From a bacterium (GTDB taxonomy: Bacteria > Cyanobacteriota > Vampirovibrionia > Gastranaerophilales > Gastranaerophilaceae): a DNA stretch of 64,000 bases. The stretch lies in the NCBI GenBank assembly GCA_017405375.1, contig JAFRAO010000008.1:43305-107304 (forward strand), read 5' to 3'. The notes under the pieces were generated by a model. It was not told the origin of the DNA. It saw only the letters and a list, made by a program, of their open reading frames with translations, and did not search any database. This document shows positions 36,094-45,095 of the stretch, piece by piece. A program made the translations under genes and the position numbers. How positions within the stretch are numbered: the stretch's first letter is position 1; the number at the start of each line of letters is the position of its first letter.

Positions 36094-36828
36094 GTGAACA
36101 GTGGTGAGAGGCGTCAGTTTACCTATAACAGTTCACTGTCAACAGTTCACTCACACGCATTTACACTTGCAGAAACTTTGATTGTCATGGGCATAATCGG
36201 TGTTGTTGCTGCATTAACTATTCCTAATGTAAACAAAAACACCGGTAGAGCAGAATCTATTACCAGATTTAAAAAGGTTTATGCCGAGTTAAACGAAGCA
36301 CTATATAGAGCAACAGCTGTTTATGGACCGGCAAAAACTTGGTGGAATAATCTACCTGCTGGCGATCAGGATTTATTATATTCTCAACGTTTTGTGGATA
36401 GATTAACAGAATTTATGAAAGTCACTAAATATTGTAGAGAAGTAAATAATACTGGGTGTTTAAAAGAAATTAATAATTATTATCCAAGTGTTATATTAGC
36501 AAATGGTGCTGGCTTTCTTCTTGATATAGGTAATGATTATTTAACTATAGATATAGATGGACCGAATAAAGGTAAAGGTAAAAATGGTATTGATATATTT
36601 ACTTTATGTTTTGGTTATGATACTAAGTATGAAAATATAGGACTTGTTACCGATTGCGATGTTGAAAGATTCAAAGCTGATGATTGTTCTTTTTCTGACG
36701 GATACGCACAATGGATAATGGACAATGGCAATATGGATTACTTAGACATAGATAACCAAGGCAGATGTAAAAATGACACATCAAAAGTCTTAGGCTATGG
36801 TGAGGGCAAAGTCCAAAGCTGCAAGTAA
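36094..36828 (+). CDS. Prepilin-like protein, main open frame of the poly-G interrupted gene
   Basis: The frame as it stands can only start at a GTG (36094), but the true start is probably the ATG at 35946 upstream of the 13-G tract. HSHA|FTLAETLIVMGIIGVVAALTIPNVNKNTG gives a prepilin peptidase site with Ala at -1 and Glu at +5 plus the assembly helix. Past it come RFKKVYAELNEALYRAT and DIDGPNKGKGKNGIDIF, close to the 24302 protein. The C-terminus has QWIMDNGNMDYLDIDNQG and paired Cys. Joined to the upstream part, the leader would be about 71 residues, unusually long. A surface pilin or pseudopilin subject to phase variation is my reading. Confidence 0.8.
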   Translation: MNSGERRQFTYNSSLSTVHSHAFTLAETLIVMGIIGVVAALTIPNVNKNTGRAESITRFKKVYAELNEALYRATAVYGPAKTWWNNLPAGDQDLLYSQRFVDRLTEFMKVTKYCREVNNTGCLKEINNYYPSVILANGAGFLLDIGNDYLTIDIDGPNKGKGKNGIDIFTLCFGYDTKYENIGLVTDCDVERFKADDCSFSDGYAQWIMDNGNMDYLDIDNQGRCKNDTSKVLGYGEGKVQSCK

Positions 36829-36852
36829 ATATGCAAAGGTCAATACTTATAT

Positions 36853-37743
36853 TTAACTTAAAAAGAAATCATAAAAATTGAAAAATTGAAAAGGATTAAT
36901 TTTTATAGACTTTTCCAAAAATTCTGTATATGCGGGAATTGAATTCTTTTCGTCAAGTTCATTTTGCTTTTTTAATACAATTCTATATTTATTTTTAACT
37001 TTTATCGCAGAAATAAAGTAGGTTGGAACATTCATCAACTTTGCAAGTTTAAAAGTTCCTTTTGGCAGGTTGATTTTATGTGAAAATAATTCGGATGATA
37101 TATATTTTTTGTCATTGTTTTCTGCAAGTCTATCTCCTGCAATAAATACCAGTCCGCCTTTTTTTAACTCTTCTTCAAGCTCTATTCCTGTATTTAAACC
37201 AATTTCATCTATCGGAAATAATCTTATCTGTAAATCAGATTTTACACTATTCAAAAAATCATTAAATACTTTGCTTTGTGCCCTGCTCATAAATACGTTA
37301 ATATTTATCCCTAAATTTTTTGCATTATTTAAATATGCCTGAAATACCTCAATATTACCAATATGATTACAAATAAAAAATACTCCCTTTTTTTGGTTTA
37401 TATCTTTTAATAATTCTGTTTTATCTTGTTCATTATCAAAAATAAGGTTATTTTTATTAAAATCGCCACAATATACAAGGAATTTATCAACAAGTGATAT
37501 CGCATAAGCATTGACAAGTTTGAATTGATTTATCAATGACGATTTAATTCCAACATGTTCGAAAACTATATTTAAGTATTTCTTTGAATAAAACCTAATT
37601 TGCGGTGTTGTAATAAACGTTATAAATGAAACGCAATTCGCTATAAAATACAAAATATTTTTTCCGAATATTTTGTACAGATACCAAGATAAAAGTAAAC
37701 GCTTTTTGCCAGCAGCTTTTTCTTTAATCTGAAACCATTGCAT
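36853..37743 (-). CDS. Lipid A-type acyltransferase (LPLAT, HtrB/LpxL-like), APE cluster
   Basis: Transfers an acyl chain in the inner membrane. Start taken at the ATG at 37743 (MQWFQIKEKAAGKK), an opening typical of the acyltransferase of aryl polyene clusters; the frame itself opens at 37791. The catalytic HX4E is HIGNIE near residue 115. It is followed by FIAGDRLAENND and LPKGTFKLAKLMNVPTYF. About 296 residues. In E. coli-type clusters this activity is fused to a glycosyltransferase (ApeJ), but here only the acyltransferase is present. Last gene of the leftward operon, overlapping the methyltransferase by 20 bases. Confidence 0.82.
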   Translation of the reverse strand: MQWFQIKEKAAGKKRLLLSWYLYKIFGKNILYFIANCVSFITFITTPQIRFYSKKYLNIVFEHVGIKSSLINQFKLVNAYAISLVDKFLVYCGDFNKNNLIFDNEQDKTELLKDINQKKGVFFICNHIGNIEVFQAYLNNAKNLGININVFMSRAQSKVFNDFLNSVKSDLQIRLFPIDEIGLNTGIELEEELKKGGLVFIAGDRLAENNDKKYISSELFSHKINLPKGTFKLAKLMNVPTYFISAIKVKNKYRIVLKKQNELDEKNSIPAYTEFLEKSIKINPFQFFNFYDFFLS

Positions 37744-38794
37744 TTTTTTTGCACTCCAATAATGTATAATTAAATGAACCAATGTCATCAAATTGTTTAG
37801 ATATATTCAATCCTGCTATTTTTATAATTTCTTTCATCTCTTTTAATGTATAAAACTTACTTACACCATTTGCCATACTTGTAAAATAAAGTGAAGCATG
37901 CGTAAGTGAATATTTTGCTCCTTCAAATTTTTGCATATCGGTATATGGTTCTAAAATATATATAGCGGATTTATCGTCCATTTTTTTGCTTAAATCTTTA
38001 AGTATTTTAATAATGTCATTTTTTGAAAAACAATCTAAAAACTGGCTCATAAGTATTGCCCCATTTTTGAAACTCGGATAATTCGGTTCTTTATCTAAAA
38101 CATTTATCGGATAAAATTTACATTTATCAAGTGCAGGATTAGTTTTAATTTTATCAATATTGCATTTTAAATCAAACATTGTAATATCAAAATTGCTGTC
38201 ATGACTAAGACAAAGAATCTCAAATTTTCCTGTATTACCGCCTATATCGTATATTCTGCTATATTTTTGGGTTATTACGGAAAATACTTCTTCAAAGCTG
38301 TTATCAGAATAAAAATGGTCAAATTCATACCAGCTTTTTTTCATTTGCTCCGGTAATACAGTTAATGCCGAATATATAGTAGGATGACCATCTACAAATT
38401 TACGTAAACCTATTGGAGAACGTTCTTTAAATGATTCTGTCAGATTACTAATTCCAAGATAACATACGTCTTTTACAAAATTAAAATTTGCTTTTGTCAT
38501 ATCGTCATATAAAAATAATCTTCCAATTTTTGTTAAACAATATATATCATTATCATTTTCTACAATATTATTCAAAAATGCTATTTGTAAAAGAGTTTTG
38601 ACTGTATATTCATCAAGATGCAGAGTATTAATAATTTCTGTTTCACTTGCCGGTTGTTTATCCAAAAATTCAATTATACCCAAATCCAATAGTGCAGCGA
38701 GTGCTTGAAATGCAAATGGTGCAAATATAAATTTTTGGGCTTGTGTTAAATCCTCAACTATTGAATTCTTATTCTTACGTTTAATAGTACTCAT
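37724..38794 (-). CDS. SAM-dependent methyltransferase, APE cluster
   Basis: The 356-residue protein has an N-terminal winged-helix dimerisation domain (PFAFQALAALLDLGIIEFL and TVKTLLQIAFLNNIVEN) as in O-methyltransferases. A class I domain follows, with the SAM loop RIYDIGGNTGKFEIL and MFDLK. It probably methylates the aromatic head or another hydroxyl of the polyene; aryl polyene clusters commonly carry such an enzyme. Overlaps the MMPL gene by 4 bases (ATGA). The target position is inference. Confidence 0.82.
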   Translation of the reverse strand: MSTIKRKNKNSIVEDLTQAQKFIFAPFAFQALAALLDLGIIEFLDKQPASETEIINTLHLDEYTVKTLLQIAFLNNIVENDNDIYCLTKIGRLFLYDDMTKANFNFVKDVCYLGISNLTESFKERSPIGLRKFVDGHPTIYSALTVLPEQMKKSWYEFDHFYSDNSFEEVFSVITQKYSRIYDIGGNTGKFEILCLSHDSNFDITMFDLKCNIDKIKTNPALDKCKFYPINVLDKEPNYPSFKNGAILMSQFLDCFSKNDIIKILKDLSKKMDDKSAIYILEPYTDMQKFEGAKYSLTHASLYFTSMANGVSKFYTLKEMKEIIKIAGLNISKQFDDIGSFNYTLLECKKNAMVSD

Positions 38795-40911
38795 TTATCA
38801 ATCCTATCCTGCTTATTAAATAATAAATAACCTGTTACATATGAAATTATAATACCAAAGAATAAAATAAGTGCCATTGAACTTAACAATTTAAATCCGC
38901 TTAATGCCAGCATTAAAAAGGAAAACGCTGTTGTTATACAAGAAATTAAAATAGCACTTTCTGTTTTTTCTTCACTATTAATTCTAAATATTGAATAATC
39001 CATAGTAAATCCAATTACCAAAAATAGTGTTATTATACTAAATAAATTTATTTCACCTGCTATTAGTGAAGTTAATAGTATTGACAAAACAACACCCATA
39101 ATTGAAGGAAATAAGATTTTTAGTGATGCTTTTAGATTATACATACAAGTCAATACAGCAAATAATATTAAAATTGTAATAGGCAATAAATATAAAAGCA
39201 AATTTCTATATTTTTTCATATAATTTGCAAAATCAGATTTAATATTTACAATCGCTATATTAGGATTTGCAATATTCAAATTACAATCATCGAATACTGT
39301 AATTATAGATGTATTTTTATCAAGCATCATATCTTCCAAATATGGGTACTTGCTTAAATTAAACACGATTGGTTTAAATTTTGAATCTTTTAATGCTCTT
39401 ATTTGCTGTTCAGAGAGAATATTATTATATTTATTGAGTTTCTTATCATATAAATTTTTTACAAGATTAAAATTTTCTTGCTGTCTGTTTTCTGACGGTA
39501 AGAACTTAGATAAAGCAACATATTCTATTTTTCTTTTGTCAAAATCTTCGGTTATTTTTTCTTCTGTTTTAATAATTTCGTTTATATCTGAACCTTTAAC
39601 AGTTAATAATTGTGTTTTTATATTACTGTTACCGAAAACTTTGCTGTATAATGCTTCAGCCCGTTTTAAATCAGATGTCGGACTGTACAATGCAGTCAAA
39701 GTATCATTGAAATGTAATCTTACCAGTCCTATAATACTAAGAGCTACTGCCAAAAACAAAATGATTTTATAAATATTATTTTTTGGCTTATATGTATATT
39801 GTGGTGCAGGTATATTAAAGCAAGGATAAATTAACATTACAACAATGTAAATTCCAATCAATCCGAATATACAAAATATTGCAACTTGCTTTAATAACTC
39901 AATTCCGGTTATATATAGCAGCAAGAAAGGAACGATTGTTGTGATTAAACTAAATGAAATATTTTTAACAAATGATTTATTAATTTTGTTGATAAAAAAA
40001 TAATGATAAGAGTAGTCAATACCTATGCCGATTATCGTTGTTGAAAATACTACTGTTATTACCTGAAAATCCGTAAACATTAACTTTGTAGCAACATATC
40101 CGAATAACATTCCAAAAATTGTACTTAGCGCCATAGGTAATAATGGTTTAATATTTTTAAATATTTTTAATGATAGCAGAATAATCATTAATGTTGACAA
40201 AATACAAATAATATTTATATCAATTATAGCTCTTGTACTTGCATAATAAGAGTGTATTGGCGTTCCTGCTAAATAAATTTTAGAATTTTTAACAGAAAGT
40301 TTTTTTTGTATTTTTATCAATTCTTTTATTTTTTTATTACTTAAACTTGGAGATAATGTATCATCATTTTTTATTTTAACAGACAACAACTCATAGTATT
40401 TACCACTAATATATAAGTTTTCAGCGTTTGTTTTTTTATTTGATATAAGGAAATCATCAAGTAAAAGGAAAGGATCTTTGTCCGGTTGAGTTATTTGAAT
40501 ATTTGTAGGACTATAAAGATTTTCTATACTTTTTTCATAAATTTCATCGTATTTTTTTGTTCTTAGCAGATTTCTATAATCCGGAGAGATGAAATTTGTA
40601 GGTTGTTTTAAATACTGTTGCAGCAAATCTGTAACATTTGGTTTGTTAATTTCAAAATATCTTGAATCAATATTTTCTATAAATTTTGATTGCAATTGCT
40701 GAAGATTTTCTTCATCATCAGATTCAAATACAATTCTTACAGTTGAAGAAGTTTTATTCATAATCGGTACAATATCCGTTGAATTTATTATGTCACTAGG
40801 TAACAATGTTTTTAATATATTAACTTCAATATTATTCTTATGTGTAATTCCTAAAACACTTAAAAAAAACAGCACTATAAAAAATATTAACAATCTTATT
40901 TTGTGAACCAT
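38791..40911 (-). CDS. MMPL/RND-family exporter, APE cluster (ApeM-like)
   Basis: Inner-membrane exporter of 706 residues in the RND fold: one N-terminal helix, a large periplasmic loop, a block of five to six helices, a second loop and a second block. Proton-relay Asp residues appear in IGIGIDYSYHYFF in the first helix block and GFTMDYSIFRIN in the second. This is the usual pattern for the polyene/xanthomonadin exporters. It should extract the lipid and hand it to the LolA-like carrier encoded just upstream, whose gene overlaps this one by 16 bases. Confidence 0.88.
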   Translation of the reverse strand: MVHKIRLLIFFIVLFFLSVLGITHKNNIEVNILKTLLPSDIINSTDIVPIMNKTSSTVRIVFESDDEENLQQLQSKFIENIDSRYFEINKPNVTDLLQQYLKQPTNFISPDYRNLLRTKKYDEIYEKSIENLYSPTNIQITQPDKDPFLLLDDFLISNKKTNAENLYISGKYYELLSVKIKNDDTLSPSLSNKKIKELIKIQKKLSVKNSKIYLAGTPIHSYYASTRAIIDINIICILSTLMIILLSLKIFKNIKPLLPMALSTIFGMLFGYVATKLMFTDFQVITVVFSTTIIGIGIDYSYHYFFINKINKSFVKNISFSLITTIVPFLLLYITGIELLKQVAIFCIFGLIGIYIVVMLIYPCFNIPAPQYTYKPKNNIYKIILFLAVALSIIGLVRLHFNDTLTALYSPTSDLKRAEALYSKVFGNSNIKTQLLTVKGSDINEIIKTEEKITEDFDKRKIEYVALSKFLPSENRQQENFNLVKNLYDKKLNKYNNILSEQQIRALKDSKFKPIVFNLSKYPYLEDMMLDKNTSIITVFDDCNLNIANPNIAIVNIKSDFANYMKKYRNLLLYLLPITILILFAVLTCMYNLKASLKILFPSIMGVVLSILLTSLIAGEINLFSIITLFLVIGFTMDYSIFRINSEEKTESAILISCITTAFSFLMLALSGFKLLSSMALILFFGIIISYVTGYLLFNKQDRIDK

Positions 40912-41414
40912 AATATTGTTTTATTTCCATTCTTTTGTTGAATACTGATTTTGCGTATATAGTCAGTACCCGTAACAGTTATTGATGAAATAAAATTGTA
41001 TGCATCAGAATTTTTTCTTGGTTTCATACCTAAATTCCAAGATGAATTGTCCTTTTCATAAAAAAATTCAAATTCTTTTTCTAATTTGGAATATCTTTTA
41101 GTTGATATTGCATTGACAATTTCATTTATTTGATTGTAGTTTTTATTTGTATAATCAGTAATTGACTTAATTGGATGTTGAGTATAAAAATATACACCTT
41201 TGTTTTCGATAAATTCAAAATCACCGCTTGATATTAACAGCTTATCAATATTCTTTATATATTTTTCTTGACGGAATTTACATTTTATACTGCCCATTTT
41301 TGGTATTTGAGTTGAAGAAAGATTTTTTAAATAAACAGGGTGTTCATAAACATCAGCAAATGCTTGTATTGAAAAAAACATTAAAACAAGAATAGAAATA
41401 CTAATTTTTTTCAT
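40896..41414 (-). CDS. LolA-like outer-membrane lipoprotein carrier, APE cluster (ApeL-like)
   Basis: Periplasmic carrier of 172 residues. The signal peptide MKKISISILVLMFFSIQAFA precedes DVYEHP. The mature part is a single beta sheet with IKCKFRQEKYIKNIDKLLIS and GDFEFIENKGVYFYT, the LolA-like pattern of outer-membrane lipid carriers. In aryl polyene clusters such a protein sits next to the MMPL exporter and is thought to carry the product across the periplasm. Overlaps the thioesterase gene by 14 bases. Confidence 0.82.
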   Translation of the reverse strand: MKKISISILVLMFFSIQAFADVYEHPVYLKNLSSTQIPKMGSIKCKFRQEKYIKNIDKLLISSGDFEFIENKGVYFYTQHPIKSITDYTNKNYNQINEIVNAISTKRYSKLEKEFEFFYEKDNSSWNLGMKPRKNSDAYNFISSITVTGTDYIRKISIQQKNGNKTILWFTK

Positions 41415-41826
41415 AAGAAACCTTTCTCAGCGCATCAACAATTTGATTTGGCGCCGAATAAAAACTTTCTTTAGAATCAATATCAACAGCTATTTGCATT
41501 GTCGTTGCTTCAAAAATTTTGTTACCTGTTTGTTTGTTAAATATTTTATAATCAATATTCAATGTAGGTTCTATCGTTAGTATATCTGATTTAACAATTA
41601 AAATATCCCCAAGTATTGCAGGTTTTACATATTTGACTTTCATTTTTGCAACAGGGTATGCAAAACCGTCATTTTTCATATTCATATACGTATAATGAAG
41701 TTTTTCAAACATATCACAACGTGCCTGTTCCATATATCGCATATAATTACCATGCCAGACGACATTCATCGGGTCTAAATCTTCGAAAGATACTTTAACT
41801 TCGTATTCAGATGTGTATAAACTCAT
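41401..41826 (-). CDS. Hotdog thioesterase (4-hydroxybenzoyl-CoA thioesterase-like), APE cluster
   Basis: A single-domain hotdog protein of 141 residues. The YbgC/4HBT signature EVKVSFEDLDPMNVVWHGNY is near the N-terminus, then RYMEQARCDMFEKL, with the catalytic Asp in the usual place. It corresponds to ApeK of E. coli-type clusters and may release the finished chain or edit stalled ACPs. It is joined by 4-base ATGA overlaps to the AMP-ligase gene upstream. Function in the polyene pathway is inference from position. Confidence 0.85.
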   Translation of the reverse strand: MSLYTSEYEVKVSFEDLDPMNVVWHGNYMRYMEQARCDMFEKLHYTYMNMKNDGFAYPVAKMKVKYVKPAILGDILIVKSDILTIEPTLNIDYKIFNKQTGNKIFEATTMQIAVDIDSKESFYSAPNQIVDALRKVSYEKN

Positions 41827-43427
41827 AGTTCCATCCCTTCAAAAATATTGTTGCATAAAAATGCGCCTGATGCATATTTCGTTGAATCAGAATAAAATTC
41901 GTAAGTAACATTAGTTTCACTCTTTTCCAACTTTAAATTAATAATACTATTTGGTTTTATAATATTTGAAAATTTAATTCGTTTATATTGCCCTTGTCCG
42001 AGCGTCAGATTAAAATAAGCATTAGCAAACTCTTTTGCTATATATAATTGCAATACACCCGGAACAATTTCAAAATTTGGGAAATGTCCTTTAAAAAAAT
42101 TACACTGTTTATAAAAGAAAATTTTATAAATTATAGAGCCTTTGGATATACATCTATCCAGTATTATAGGTAATGATAAATTAATATTAAAAATGTGTTC
42201 TATAAGTTTTTTATTTATTTTCCCTGTTGAAGTCATAGGTATTTCATCAATGAATTTCCACTTTTGCGGAATAATTTCAGAATATTCGTATAAAAATTGT
42301 TTTAATTCTTTGGTTAAATACACTATGTTATTTTTTAATAAACATTCTTGACCATTTTTTGTTAATGCGGCTAAACAGGCTAATTTATCGCCATGTTTTG
42401 TGATATAACAATCTTTTATATAACTACATTGTCTTAATTTTTCTTCCAGTTCGTCTGCGGATACACGCTTTTCGAGTATTTTAAATATACGATCTGTGCG
42501 TTTACCGATTGATAACATACCATTTGTTATTTTTATTTTATCATTGAGAGAAATTTTGTTTTCGTAAAAATAATCAGAAATAATTTCATAATTAGGCTGA
42601 TTTTCTATAAGCGTTACGTTTGGAAATACGTTAAAATCACTGTCAAAATGAGTCTTATATGCAACAACACCGGTTTCGGTACTTCCGTATATTTCAATTA
42701 TTTTTGAATTATGTTCTAAATATTCAAATACATTTTCATTTAATTTCGAACCTGCAGAAATTATATACTCAGGACAAATCTTAAAAGGCATATTAAATTT
42801 CAATATAGAACCAAGGAAAGTAGGAGTAGAAACCAAAATTGTATTCTTTTTATTAACATTCTCCGAATATGAAACATTTTGAGTATCTATAATTAATCCA
42901 TTACAAATAGGGGTCATCAAATGAAATGTCAAGCCAAAAAGATGACACATTGTAGTTGTTGATATAACATTAAACGATTTACCTTTTAATTCAAATTCTT
43001 TACCTATATCTTCAGCTTCTCTAATTAGATTATAAAGTGATTTTTTTATAATTTTTGGAGTGCCTGATGAACCTGATGTATAGAAATTTATTAACGGTTC
43101 ATTAATATTTAGATTTGTAAATTCATAATTTCCAACGTATTCAGAATTATAGCTTTCTAAAATATCATAATCAAAAGGCATTTCTTTTAATCGCGCTTTA
43201 TCTGTAACTAAATATATGTTCTTATTACAAAAAATTGATGCAAAAAATTGTATTATGAAAGAAAAATTATCTTCACTTGTAATAACAACATTTTCTTTTT
43301 TATTTTTAATATAATTTATTTCGGAAGCTATCAACTTTTTTAATTGAGAAAATGAATATTTGTTATTATTATTAATAACGGCTATTTTTTTATCATATTT
43401 ATTTGTCGTAAAAATCTCTAATATCAT
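41823..43427 (-). CDS. AMP-ligase/dehydratase fusion, APE cluster (ApeH-ApeI-like)
   Basis: Start at the ATG at 43427 (MILEIFTTN), whose codon overlaps the preceding stop as ATGA; the frame itself opens at 43526. The first ~410 of 534 residues are an adenylation domain with NFYTSGSSGTPKIIKKS, IIEIYGSTETG and PMTSTGKINKKLIE. The last ~110 are a FabZ-like hotdog domain with FFKGHFPNFEIVPGVLQL carrying the catalytic His. In E. coli-type clusters these are two genes. The ligase would load the starter acid onto the ACP and the dehydratase would create the double bonds. Confidence 0.85.
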   Translation of the reverse strand: MILEIFTTNKYDKKIAVINNNNKYSFSQLKKLIASEINYIKNKKENVVITSEDNFSFIIQFFASIFCNKNIYLVTDKARLKEMPFDYDILESYNSEYVGNYEFTNLNINEPLINFYTSGSSGTPKIIKKSLYNLIREAEDIGKEFELKGKSFNVISTTTMCHLFGLTFHLMTPICNGLIIDTQNVSYSENVNKKNTILVSTPTFLGSILKFNMPFKICPEYIISAGSKLNENVFEYLEHNSKIIEIYGSTETGVVAYKTHFDSDFNVFPNVTLIENQPNYEIISDYFYENKISLNDKIKITNGMLSIGKRTDRIFKILEKRVSADELEEKLRQCSYIKDCYITKHGDKLACLAALTKNGQECLLKNNIVYLTKELKQFLYEYSEIIPQKWKFIDEIPMTSTGKINKKLIEHIFNINLSLPIILDRCISKGSIIYKIFFYKQCNFFKGHFPNFEIVPGVLQLYIAKEFANAYFNLTLGQGQYKRIKFSNIIKPNSIINLKLEKSETNVTYEFYSDSTKYASGAFLCNNIFEGMEL

Positions 43428-43828
43428 ATCAGTTTCATCTTTCGTAAAATTATTCTGACAATGTATTCTATTACAAATAACAAACCAACCAAAGCATAAG
43501 AAATACAACCGTTGTAAAGAATCCAAATATTATCAGGTAAAAATATTGTATATATTGACATCAAAAAGTTTAAAAACATAAATACGCACCAGACATAAGT
43601 CAGATTACGAGTATAAGTCCAAGCCGGTTTATCCAGTTTATCTCCGCAAGCTCTTGCAATCTTTTGAATTATTGTTTCTTTAGCAAAAAGGGAAGAAAAA
43701 AATACCATAAATACGGTAAAATTACACACAGGCGGATATAACTTTAATATTACCAATCTTTTGAGATAAAATAGAAGCACAATACACAATGTTATAATAG
43801 TAGGTATAATGTGTTTTATTTTTACCAT
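43424..43828 (-). CDS. COG4648-type membrane protein, APE cluster (ApeG-like)
   Basis: An integral membrane protein of 134 residues with about four helices. The segment AWTYTRNLTYVWCVFMFLN followed by ILYNGCISYALVGLLFVIEY matches the C-terminal half of COG4648 proteins, which are almost confined to aryl polyene clusters. It sits between the ACP genes and the AMP-ligase gene in the standard order. Molecular role unknown; perhaps a scaffold for the synthase at the membrane. Confidence 0.8.
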   Translation of the reverse strand: MVKIKHIIPTIITLCIVLLFYLKRLVILKLYPPVCNFTVFMVFFSSLFAKETIIQKIARACGDKLDKPAWTYTRNLTYVWCVFMFLNFLMSIYTIFLPDNIWILYNGCISYALVGLLFVIEYIVRIILRKMKLI

Positions 43829-43839
43829 TGCACTTAACC

Positions 43840-44091
43840 CTACAACAAGTTATATATTACATCAACTACATCACCAAGTGTTACAATTTGTTTAAAATCT
43901 TCAGGAGAGATTCTTTTTTCTGTGTATTGTTGTAAACGAACAGCTAAATCAACCGCATCAATACTGTCTAAATCTAAATCAGTAAACAAATTTGCATCAT
44001 TATTCAATAGAGATTTATCTATTTCAAAATCAGTTTCCAAAATTTCGCATAATTTATCAAAGATTTCTTGTTTTGAATACCTCTTATCCAT
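43840..44091 (-). CDS. Acyl carrier protein 2, APE cluster (ApeF-like)
   Basis: An acidic four-helix carrier of 83 residues. The phosphopantetheine Ser is in DLDLDSIDAVDLAV at about residue 38. It carries the growing chain and overlaps the first ACP gene by 8 bases. Two tandem ACPs are the norm in aryl polyene clusters, one for the starter and one for extension. The transferase at 49264 probably activates both. Confidence 0.9.
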   Translation of the reverse strand: MDKRYSKQEIFDKLCEILETDFEIDKSLLNNDANLFTDLDLDSIDAVDLAVRLQQYTEKRISPEDFKQIVTLGDVVDVIYNLL

Positions 44092-44341
44092 TTTGTTGCG
44101 ACCTCACAAAATCCGCTATCGTTTTTACCGAGTAGAAATACTTTTTGTTATCTTCTTTATTCTTGCTCAATGCCAAATTAAACTCTTTTTTCAAAGCCAT
44201 ACCAATTTCTAATGCATCAATTGAATCCAAGCCCAAACCCTCACCAAACAAAGGTTCTTCTGTTGAAATATCTTCAACTGAAATATCTTCTAATTCGAGT
44301 GAAGTTATTATTAGTTGTTTTATCTTTGTTTCCAGTTCCAT
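44084..44341 (-). CDS. Acyl carrier protein 1, APE cluster (ApeE-like)
   Basis: Carrier of 85 residues with the motif GLGLDSIDALEIGM, giving a Ser attachment site at about residue 40. The C-terminus is basic (YFYSVKTIADFVRSQQNG). It is distinct from the following ACP, which supports different duties such as starter loading against chain extension. It lies 22 bases after the PlsC-like acyltransferase gene. Confidence 0.9.
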   Translation of the reverse strand: MELETKIKQLIITSLELEDISVEDISTEEPLFGEGLGLDSIDALEIGMALKKEFNLALSKNKEDNKKYFYSVKTIADFVRSQQNG

Positions 44342-44363
44342 TGCAACATTTTAACACAAAAAT

Positions 44364-45095
44364 TTATTTTTTGTGATTATATAAAGTTTTTGTAATTTGT
44401 TTAGTAACTTCTGTTCTAAAAGTTACATCGTCCGGATATTGTTTTTTGTAATCTTCTGTTACAATTTTTCCTAAATAATCAATCGAGTATATAACAGGTT
44501 CTGAACCTATATCATAAAACGGTTGATTAATTTGAAGGAAATCATAACTTGTTTCAAGATTTAACATTACTATATTTCTACCTGTTTTTGAGGCTATTAA
44601 AGATGTGCCTCTTCTTATTTTAGGATATTCGTTTTTTCTATGCCTGATTCCCATTGGAAATATTATTAAATTTAAGTTCTCATCAAATTTTTTACTTGTT
44701 TCTTTAATCATGTCATCTACAGATTGATTGTTTACAATAAACAATAGTTTTACAATATCCTTAAGTAACAGATTTTTTGATAATCTTTCAGCTACAAAAC
44801 AAGTAGAATTAGGTATAATCGACATTAACACAACAATATCTATAAAACTCGGATGTGTCGATACTATAATAGAATTTTTAATATTTTTTATTTTATCTAA
44901 ATTATTTATTTCCAATTTAATAATTTTTAACTTTTGTATTAGTTTGATAAAAAATATCCAAGAATTTTGTAGTGTTTTATAACTATCTGATTTATTTTTC
45001 TGAAAAGGAAAAACGCAAAAACGAACATACAAAGCACCTACTCCGAAATACAAGAATAAAAACACTGATAAAAAACTGCGAACAATTCTTATCAT
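44364..45095 (-). CDS. PlsC-like acyltransferase, APE cluster (ApeD-like)
   Basis: Membrane-bound 1-acylglycerol-phosphate acyltransferase family protein of 243 residues. One N-terminal membrane helix (VRSFLSVFLFLYFGVGALYV) is followed by the catalytic HX4D in THPSFIDIVV. Next come the acceptor motif FPMGIRHRK, where the usual FPEGTR has Met in place of Glu, and RRGTSLIA. It probably attaches the polyene or an acyl chain to a lipid. Overlaps the KS-like gene by 4 bases. Confidence 0.85.
   Translation of the reverse strand: MIRIVRSFLSVFLFLYFGVGALYVRFCVFPFQKNKSDSYKTLQNSWIFFIKLIQKLKIIKLEINNLDKIKNIKNSIIVSTHPSFIDIVVLMSIIPNSTCFVAERLSKNLLLKDIVKLLFIVNNQSVDDMIKETSKKFDENLNLIIFPMGIRHRKNEYPKIRRGTSLIASKTGRNIVMLNLETSYDFLQINQPFYDIGSEPVIYSIDYLGKIVTEDYKKQYPDDVTFRTEVTKQITKTLYNHKK

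Noticed and set aside
37070..37342. Plus-strand frame of 90 codons opposite the acyltransferase
   Set aside because: It lies antisense to the strongly supported HtrB-like gene, with no RBS and no recognisable motif.
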